Below are positions 38,285-43,078 of a stretch of 43,078 nucleotides of DNA, piece after piece. Every line of letters begins with the position of its first letter. The first letter of the stretch is position 1. The stretch is from an uncultured Clostridia bacterium (lineage in GTDB: Bacteria > Bacillota > Clostridia > Christensenellales > Aristaeellaceae), in assembly GCA_934621505.1 (NCBI GenBank), contig CAKTUU010000018.1, positions 1 to 43,078 on the forward strand. Reading direction: 5' to 3'. The notes below the pieces were generated by a model, which did no database searches, had not been told where the DNA came from, and saw only the letters and a list, made by a program, of their open reading frames with translations. A program made the translations under genes and the position numbers.

Positions 38285-39505
38285 TTACAAGTGAATATGC
38301 TCCGCCAAGCCGTCAATGTAAAACGGCGGCAGTTCCGCCTGAATCAGCGGCCGGGCGTATTGCAGAAAGGGCGGCAGCATATCGGTAAAGGTATCGTTCA
38401 CCCATTCCAGGGGCACCTTCTTTTCCAGATTGGCAACCTGATCCACCGCCACAAGCTGCGTGGTCATCTGGTAGGGATCGTCGGAAATGCGGTTTATGCT
38501 GACCATCTGCCCCGTATGCCCTTCCAGCGCCGCCTTCACCGCCGCTCCCCCTACCTGATAGGCCTCGGTAATATCCGTGCGGCTGGTCAAGTGGGCGGCG
38601 CAGCGCTGCAAGGTACTCAGCTCAATGGCGCGGGTTTTCACCTTCAGCCGCTGCGCCACCTGATTGGCCAGATACCTGGCCGTGCCGGTCAGGTTGGTAT
38701 GGCCGAATGCGTCCGTGCAGCGGGCGTCGTCGGACAGTTCGCACACATAGCGGCCATCCTCCAGCTTTACGCCCTCGCTGACGGCAATCACGATGGAGGC
38801 GCGCTTTTTCTGCATCCCTGCCACCTTGTCGATAAAACGGTCCACATGAAAGGGAATCTCCGGCAGGCAGATCATGTCCACCCCTTCGCAGTCCTGGCCC
38901 CGGGCCAGGGCGGCGGCGGCGGTCAGCCAGCCCGCGTTGCGGCCCATGGTTTCCACCAAAGTTACGTAGGGCGTGCCGTAAACGGTCGCGTCCAAAATCA
39001 CTTCCTTCATGGCAACGGCAATGTATTTGGCGGCGGAGCCATAGCCTGGGGTGTGGTCCGTCAGCACCAGGTCGTTATCGATGGTTTTGGGCACGCCGAT
39101 AAAGCGAATCGGGCTGCCCACGGCACGGCCATAGTCGCTCAGTTTGCTGATGGTGTCCATGCTGTCGTTGCCGCCAATGTAGAAAAAGCAGTCAATCTTC
39201 CACCGCTTCAGCAGGTCAAACACGGTTTCATAGGGCCGCTCGTCCTGGGCCGCGTCCGGCAGGCGGTACCGGCAGGAGCCCAAATACGCGCCGGGCGTGC
39301 GCTTCAGCAGTTCAAAGCTGATGGAATCCGGCAGCTTTTCCCCCAGGTCTACCACTCCATTTTCCAAAAAGCCCCGGATGCCGTTGCGCATGCCGTACAC
39401 ATGCCCAACGCCCCGGCGCTGGGCGTTTTGAAATACGCCCGCCAGGGTGGCGTTAATCACCGCCGTAGGGCCGCCGCTTTGACCTACCAGAATACTGCTT
39501 GCCAT
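38285..39505 (-). CDS. pfp: Phosphofructokinase, predicted pyrophosphate-dependent
   Basis: The 406-residue glycolytic enzyme phosphorylates fructose 6-phosphate. Two sites mark it as PPi- rather than ATP-dependent: GGND (111-114), where ATP enzymes have GGDG, so Asp114 replaces Gly; and PKTIDND (139-145), where Lys140 replaces the Gly of ATP enzymes. Other motifs are GQSGGPTAVINA and ETMGRNAGWL. PPi-dependent enzymes are reversible and save ATP, common in clostridial anaerobes. AAGGGGG lies 9 nt before the ATG. It is monocistronic; its promoter overlaps the edge of the pseudogene region. Confidence 0.93.
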   Translation of the reverse strand: MASSILVGQSGGPTAVINATLAGVFQNAQRRGVGHVYGMRNGIRGFLENGVVDLGEKLPDSISFELLKRTPGAYLGSCRYRLPDAAQDERPYETVFDLLKRWKIDCFFYIGGNDSMDTISKLSDYGRAVGSPIRFIGVPKTIDNDLVLTDHTPGYGSAAKYIAVAMKEVILDATVYGTPYVTLVETMGRNAGWLTAAAALARGQDCEGVDMICLPEIPFHVDRFIDKVAGMQKKRASIVIAVSEGVKLEDGRYVCELSDDARCTDAFGHTNLTGTARYLANQVAQRLKVKTRAIELSTLQRCAAHLTSRTDITEAYQVGGAAVKAALEGHTGQMVSINRISDDPYQMTTQLVAVDQVANLEKKVPLEWVNDTFTDMLPPFLQYARPLIQAELPPFYIDGLAEHIHL

Positions 39506-39533
39506 TTTGTTTTACCCCCTTTGTTTCAGGACC

Positions 39534-39562
39534 AATATAGCATATGAAATTGCGGGCGGCAA
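39534..39562 (-). promoter_or_regulatory. Promoter of the phosphofructokinase gene
   Basis: On the minus strand TTGCCG (39562-39557), a 17-nt spacer and TATATT (39539-39534). Confidence 0.65.
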
Positions 39563-39634
39563 TGCGTACTTTTTCATTGAAAAGCCTGGCAAAAACGTCT
39601 TGATTTTTTCCGTGAAATATGCTTCTTGCCCTTC

Positions 39635-39893
39635 CGGATGCGCATCGCCGCCAATGTGGCCAGGGAAGCCAGCAACGCCAAAACCCAGTTCCTGTCCTCC
39701 ATGTCCCACGATATCCGCACGCCGCTTAACGCCGTGCATGGCATGACGGAGCTGGCCCAAAGCCATGCAAACGACCCGGCTTATGTGCAGGAGTGTCTGC
39801 GCAAAATCTCCGTATCGGGCGGCCACCTGCTGACGCTGATTAACGACATTCTGGAAATTTCCCGTGTGGAAAGCGGCAAAATCAGCATTGCGC
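39635..39893 (+). pseudogene. Fragment of a sensor histidine kinase (HisKA domain only)
   Basis: About 85 codons encode a histidine-kinase dimerisation/phosphoacceptor domain, including the H-box SHDIRTPLNAV and the helix ending LINDILEISRVESGKISI. There is no sensor region upstream: the frame reaches a stop at 39578-39580 and the residues before the domain look non-specific. There is no N, G1 or G2 box downstream; the frame ends at 39901 in a different gene's sequence. Both ends are therefore lost. The fragment resembles hybrid kinases of Clostridia. It has no ribosome site or promoter that I can see. Confidence 0.8.
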
Positions 39894-39894
39894 C

Positions 39895-40838
39895 GACCTG
39901 ATTGCCGCCGGTGTGGATGTAAGCGGCGTGACGGACGGCCTGCTGCGCAGCAGCATGGTGGACGGCAAATTGATGCGTCTGCCCATGGGCCTGTCCCTGA
40001 AGGACCTTGTGGTCAACAAGACCCTGCTGGAAAAAGAGGGGCTGACTGTGCCGCAGACCTGGCAGGAATTTTTGGACGTGCTGGAGGCCCTGAAGCAAAA
40101 GGGTTATACCCCCATTCAAGGGCCGGATAACGCCATTTTCAACCTGTGCTATGCTATGGTCATGACCCAGCTAAATGATGATTCCGTTTTGCTTACCGCC
40201 GTTATCAGCGGCGATACGGCTGGCGCGGCCAAGCTGAAAACCGTCTTTGAACGTATGCAGACCCTGTGCGGCAAGGGGTATATCTCTCAGGAAGTGAACG
40301 CCGCCTACCCCGAAAACAACTACGACGGCGCAATTCTGAATTTCTTTGAGGGAAACGTTCCCTTCTGGGTCTGCGATACGGAAAAGGTCAGCGGCATGAA
40401 AAAGCGTGAATCCAAATCCGAAGCGTTCTCCGCCTCCCACTTTGACTACGAGTTCATGTTCTGCCCCACGGGCGACAACGGCGTGTATGAATACATTGAT
40501 CCCTGGTACGGTTTCTCCGTCAATAAGGACAGCGATGTGTACGACTACGCGGTAGAGTTCCTGCGTTTTATGGCCCGTCCGGACGATCTGAACACACTGG
40601 CCTCAGTGAAGGGCGTTCCCTCCATCGCTAGGGAATCCGCCGATACGCGCTACGCCGGCCTGAGCAAGGTAAAAAGGTTGAGGCAAGCTGCGTCAGCAAC
40701 GGCAGCATGCCCCGTTCTATTGGCGAACAGCTTAGCAACACGGTTATCGAAATGCTGAGCGGCCAGCTGACAGACGCGGACGCGGCGCTGGCCTACCTGG
40801 TAAACAGCTGCGCCGAAATGTCCCAGAGCGCTCAGTAA
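39895..40838 (+). pseudogene. Truncated and frameshifted extracellular solute-binding protein
   Basis: The frame matches the middle and end of a family-1 sugar-binding protein (DGKLMRLPMG, VNKTLLEKEGLTVPQTWQEF, DPWYGFSVNKDS). The N-terminal part, signal peptide and about the first 100 residues are missing; coding begins abruptly after the kinase fragment, in another frame. At 40671-40675 a run of five A appears to have lost one base: restoring it continues the reading as VEASCVSNGSMPRS... to a TAA at 40836, whereas the present frame gives an abnormal tail ending at 40758. Both defects make function unlikely. A strong terminator follows. Confidence 0.82.
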
Positions 40839-40859
40839 ACTGTCGTTTCATTCAAATCA

Positions 40860-40907
40860 CCCCCGCTTTCCCTTTCTTAAAAGAAAGAAGGAAAGCGGGG
40901 GTTTTAT
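40860..40907 (+). terminator. Terminator after the solute-binding pseudogene
   Basis: CCCCCGCTTTCC (40860-40871) pairs with GGAAAGCGGGGG (40890-40901); an inner CTTTCTT/AAGAAAG pair extends the stem. TTTTATT follows. Confidence 0.88.
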
Positions 40908-40934
40908 TGCATCATGGCATCGGACTTTACAAAA

Positions 40935-40965
40935 CAAAAAATCCGGGATACTTGCGTATCCCGGA
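40935..40965 (-). terminator. Terminator of the GGGtGRT gene
   Basis: On the minus strand a perfect 10-bp stem, TCCGGGATAC with GTATCCCGGA, and a 4-nt loop are followed by six T. Confidence 0.9.
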
Positions 40966-40976
40966 AAGAAATGATC

Positions 40977-41975
40977 TTACTTCTGGGCTTCTTCCACAGC
41001 TACGGCCACGGCTACCGTCGCGCCTACCATGGGGTTGTTGCCCATACCGATCAGGCCCATCATTTCCACATGGGCGGGAACGGAGGAGCTGCCGGCAAAC
41101 TGAGCGTCGCTGTGCATACGGCCCATGGTATCGGTCATGCCGTAGGAGGCAGGGCCGGCAGCCATGTTGTCGGGATGCAGGGTACGGCCGGTGCCGCCGC
41201 CGGAAGCCACGGAGAAGTACTTTTTGCCATTCTCCACGGCCCACTTCTTGTAGGTGCCGGCAACGGGGTGCTGGAAGCGGGTGGGGTTGGTGGAGTTGCC
41301 GGTGATGGACACGTCCACATCCTCCAGACGCATGATGGCCACGCCCTCGGTTACATCGTCGCAGCCATAGCAGCGAACCTTGGCCTTTTCGCCGTCGGAA
41401 TAAGCGGTTTCCTTCACGATATGCACTTCGCCGGTCTTATAATCCATCTGGGTCTGCACATAGGTGAAGCCGTTGATGCGGCTGATGATAAAGGCAGCGT
41501 CCTTGCCCAGGCCGTTCAGGATAACGCGCAGGGGCTCCTTGCGTACCTTATTGGCGGTGCGGGCGATGCCGATAGCGCCCTCAGCGGCGGCAAAGCTCTC
41601 GTGACCAGCCAGGAAAGCAAAGCACCTGGTTTCCTCGCTCAGCAGCATAGCGCCCAGGTTGCCGTGGCCCAGACCAACCTTGCGCTGGTCGGCAACGGAG
41701 CCGGGAATGCAGAAAGCCTGCAAACCCTCGCCGATGGCCTTGGCGGCGTCGGCGGCGTTCTTGCAGCCCTTCTTCAAAGCAATGGCGGCGCCCAGGGTGT
41801 AGGCCCAAACGGCGTTTTCAAAGGCGATGGGCTGTACGCCGCGCACAATGCCTTCCGCGTCCACGCCCTGATCCTTTACATACTGCGCCATCTGATCCAG
41901 ATCGGTGAAGCCGTACTCTTTCAGCACAGCGTTGATCTTATCAATTCTTCTTTCGTATCCTTCAAAAGTAGCCAT
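40977..41975 (-). CDS. GGGtGRT family protein
   Basis: The 332-residue protein carries the family's name motif, GGGTGRT (259-265), in a Gly- and Met-rich C-terminal half that ends in an Ala/Val-rich strand (GATVAVAVAVEEAQ). The family is conserved in anaerobes and has no established biochemical role known to me. It is cytoplasmic by sequence, without a signal peptide or transmembrane helix. It starts 27 nt after the NifU-like gene, with AGAGGTGA before the ATG, and ends at a strong terminator, so the two form one operon. The Fe-S-scaffold-like partner hints at metal or sulfur chemistry; this is inference. Confidence 0.88.
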   Translation of the reverse strand: MATFEGYERRIDKINAVLKEYGFTDLDQMAQYVKDQGVDAEGIVRGVQPIAFENAVWAYTLGAAIALKKGCKNAADAAKAIGEGLQAFCIPGSVADQRKVGLGHGNLGAMLLSEETRCFAFLAGHESFAAAEGAIGIARTANKVRKEPLRVILNGLGKDAAFIISRINGFTYVQTQMDYKTGEVHIVKETAYSDGEKAKVRCYGCDDVTEGVAIMRLEDVDVSITGNSTNPTRFQHPVAGTYKKWAVENGKKYFSVASGGGTGRTLHPDNMAAGPASYGMTDTMGRMHSDAQFAGSSSVPAHVEMMGLIGMGNNPMVGATVAVAVAVEEAQK

Positions 41976-42002
41976 TTCTACTCACCTCTTATCAAAATCG
42001 GA

Positions 42003-42695
42003 TTACTGATGACGCGGGTCGATGTATTCCGCAGCCTCGGCGAAGCGGCCGTAGGTGCCCACGTTCTTTTCGTAGGCTTCCTTGGGATCCATGCCCTTCT
42101 TGATGGCTTCCATCATTTTGCCCAGATGCACAAACTGGTAGCCGATCACTTCGTGTTCCTTATCCAGCGCCAGCTTCAGCACATAGCCCTCGGCCATTTC
42201 CAGGTAACGCACGCCTTTCTTCAGGGTGCCGTACATGGTGCCAACCTGGCTGCGCAGGCCCTTGCCCAGGTCCTCCAGACCCGCGCCGATGGCCAGACCG
42301 TCGTCAGAGAACGCGCTCTGGGTGCGGCCGTATGCGATTTGCAGGAACAACTCGCGCATGGCGGTGTTGATAGCGTCGCACACGAGGTCGGTGTTCAGGG
42401 CTTCCAGAATGGTCTTGCCGGGCAGAATCTCAGCGGCCATAGCGGCGGAGTGAGTCATGCCGGAGCAGCCGATGGTCTCTACCAGGGCTTCCTGAATCAC
42501 GCCGTCCTTTACGTTCAGGCTCAGCTTGCAGGCGCCCTGCTGAGGTGCGCACCAGCCGACACCATGGGTAAAGCCGCTGATGTCCTTAATTTCGCGGCTC
42601 TGCACCCATTTGCCTTCTTCGGGGATGGGCGCGGGACCATGGTCAGGTCCCTTCTTGACGCATACCATTTCCTCGACTTCTCTTGAATATTGCAT
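42003..42695 (-). CDS. NifU/IscU-like iron-sulfur scaffold-type protein paired with GGGtGRT
   Basis: The 230-residue protein has an IscU-like core at about residues 35-120. Cys49 and Cys56 (GWCAPQQGAC) and Cys77 (ETIGCSGMTHS) occupy the first two IscU cysteine regions; Cys106 (DLVCDAI) may be the third, although the usual HCS motif is absent. The C-terminal 100 residues (about 130-230) form an extra domain not seen in plain IscU. The ATG at 42695 has AGGAGG 9 nt upstream; the longer reading runs into the promoter. No IscS, SufS or Nfu gene is nearby. It is first in the operon with the GGGtGRT gene. Confidence 0.85.
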   Translation of the reverse strand: MQYSREVEEMVCVKKGPDHGPAPIPEEGKWVQSREIKDISGFTHGVGWCAPQQGACKLSLNVKDGVIQEALVETIGCSGMTHSAAMAAEILPGKTILEALNTDLVCDAINTAMRELFLQIAYGRTQSAFSDDGLAIGAGLEDLGKGLRSQVGTMYGTLKKGVRYLEMAEGYVLKLALDKEHEVIGYQFVHLGKMMEAIKKGMDPKEAYEKNVGTYGRFAEAAEYIDPRHQ

Positions 42696-42747
42696 TGATT
42701 GTATCCTCCTGTTCCTCCAACATAGTGTGTGATGCGGACACATACAA

Positions 42748-42757
42748 TTATAGTATA
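42748..42757 (-). promoter_or_regulatory. Promoter (-10 region) of the NifU-like/GGGtGRT operon
   Basis: On the minus strand overlapping TATACT (42757-42752) and TATAAT (42753-42748) boxes lie about 50-60 nt before the ATG. The -35 is weak (TTTTTA, 17 nt upstream of TATACT). Confidence 0.55.
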
Positions 42758-42880
42758 CCACATTTTTTTGCGGGTAAAAAGGCCTTGGCAAAGATTCTGA
42801 TATTTTTTTGGCAAAAATGGCAGCAAAAAAGAGCAATGGCGCTTGTCAAAGCCCCATAAGGATGTTTTTTGGCAGGGATA

Positions 42881-42922
42881 CGGTGTAACCCCACAACCGA
42901 GGTTGCACCGTTTTCTCTTTTT
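42881..42922 (+). terminator. Terminator-like hairpin, plus-oriented, with no plus-strand gene before it
   Basis: CGGTGTAACC (42881-42890) pairs with GGTTGCACCG (42901-42910), one T-G wobble, and is followed by TTTTCTCTTTTT. No plus-strand gene lies between it and the NifU-like promoter. Confidence 0.6.
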
Positions 42923-42992
42923 CAGGCGGTAAGCCTGTATTCCTGCGGATTTGCTTTGATTTTAGCCATTTCTCTTTCATTGAATTTCCTTT

Positions 42993-43032
42993 CCGAAAAG
43001 TAAAATGCCCGCCTGTTGCCAAGCGAGCATTT
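42993..43032 (-). terminator. Terminator of a minus-strand gene beyond the right edge
   Basis: On the minus strand AAATGCTCGC pairs with GCGGGCATTT (one wobble) around a 10-nt loop, followed by TACTTTTC. It probably ends a gene transcribed leftward from outside the window. Confidence 0.6.
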
Positions 43033-43078
43033 CACGATTCTGTCGTTTAATATTCAGAGCTTAACAGGAAGTCCGCTA

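Larger units (their letters stand above)
42696..43078. other. Right-edge intergenic region without a supported gene
   Basis: These 383 bases contain the leader and promoter of the NifU-like operon and two terminator-like hairpins of opposite orientation. Short open frames exist on both strands, but none has a ribosome site together with a recognisable product. Confidence 0.6.

Noticed and set aside
39507..39746. A plus-strand frame of 79 codons before and across the kinase fragment.
   Set aside because: It is out of frame with the HisKA domain, overlaps the phosphofructokinase promoter, and its product has no kinase features.
42826..42888. A 23-codon plus-strand frame (MAAKKSNGACQ...) ending inside the hairpin at 42881.
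   Set aside because: There is no ribosome-binding site before it and no similarity I recognise.
42922..43054. Minus-strand frame ending EREMAKIKANPQEYRLTA, which at first looked like a transposase or recombinase tail.
   Set aside because: It is only about 43 codons, is closed upstream by a stop within the window, has no confirmed family match, and contains a terminator-like hairpin.
1..43078. tRNA, rRNA, CRISPR array, prophage, integrase or complete insertion sequence.
   Set aside because: Scanning both strands showed no tRNA-like arms with conserved loops, no spaced direct repeats and no recognisable transposase or integrase gene.

Overview
ORGANISM. The window looks like chromosomal DNA of an anaerobic, moderately GC-rich Firmicute of class Clostridia, probably a gut-type lineage. 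Supporting signs are an N-terminal-rubredoxin ('reverse') rubrerythrin, a PPi-type phosphofructokinase, the GGGtGRT/NifU-like pair, an ECF-transporter/truA block, strong AGGAGG ribosome-binding sites, and consensus sigma-A promoters with 17-nt spacers. A finer assignment (for example Christensenellales-like) would be a guess. I see no rRNA, tRNA, CRISPR array, phage genes or intact insertion sequence. Coding density is high and most genes fall into short operons bounded by clear hairpin terminators. LAYOUT. 1-2.9 kb (minus): ECF sigma factor, membrane-anchored putative anti-sigma factor and a secreted solute-binding-like protein, with an ECF-type promoter in front of the sigma gene. 3.1-5.3 kb (plus): threonine synthase and rubrerythrin. 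5.3-8.8 kb (minus): secreted polysaccharide deacetylase, then a purine-salvage pair (NCS2 permease and phosphoribosyltransferase). 9.0-13.8 kb (minus): a complete branched-chain amino-acid ABC transporter, binding protein first (livJ-H-M-G-F). 14.0-16.4 kb (minus): a HAD-phosphatase/thymidylate-kinase fusion overlapping mnmA. 16.5-19.5 kb (plus): a GT-C-like membrane protein and an M32 carboxypeptidase. 19.5-24.0 kb (minus): two RimK-like ATP-grasp ligases, a WecE-type sugar aminotransferase, a DUF308 membrane protein and an aldo/keto reductase, with a DapB-like dehydrogenase diverging from them. 25.3-29.8 kb (plus): phasin-like protein, ABC1/UbiB kinase, TetR regulator, oleate hydratase. 30.1-33.4 kb (minus): RecQ and a MATE exporter. 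33.5-38.2 kb (plus): stand-alone riboflavin kinase, EcfA1-EcfA2-EcfT, TruA, DegV. 38.3-39.5 kb (minus): PPi-type phosphofructokinase. 39.6-40.8 kb (plus): a scar made of a histidine-kinase fragment joined to a frameshifted solute-binding-protein fragment. 41.0-42.7 kb (minus): GGGtGRT protein and its NifU-like partner. The last 380 bases hold a promoter and two terminator-like hairpins but no supported gene. HOW THE GENES WORK TOGETHER. Most modules are housekeeping: nutrient import (Liv, NCS2, ECF), nucleotide and cofactor metabolism (TMK, riboflavin kinase), tRNA modification (MnmA, TruA), glycolysis, oxidative-stress defence (rubrerythrin) and fatty-acid or envelope detoxification (oleate hydratase, MATE, deacetylase). 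The best candidates for undescribed biology are the ATP-grasp/aminotransferase operon at 19.5-24.0 kb, the GGGtGRT/NifU-like pair, the ECF-sigma/solute-binding-protein operon, and several perfect inverted repeats lying on or next to predicted transcription starts (7433-7463, 13840-13875, 33431-33451).
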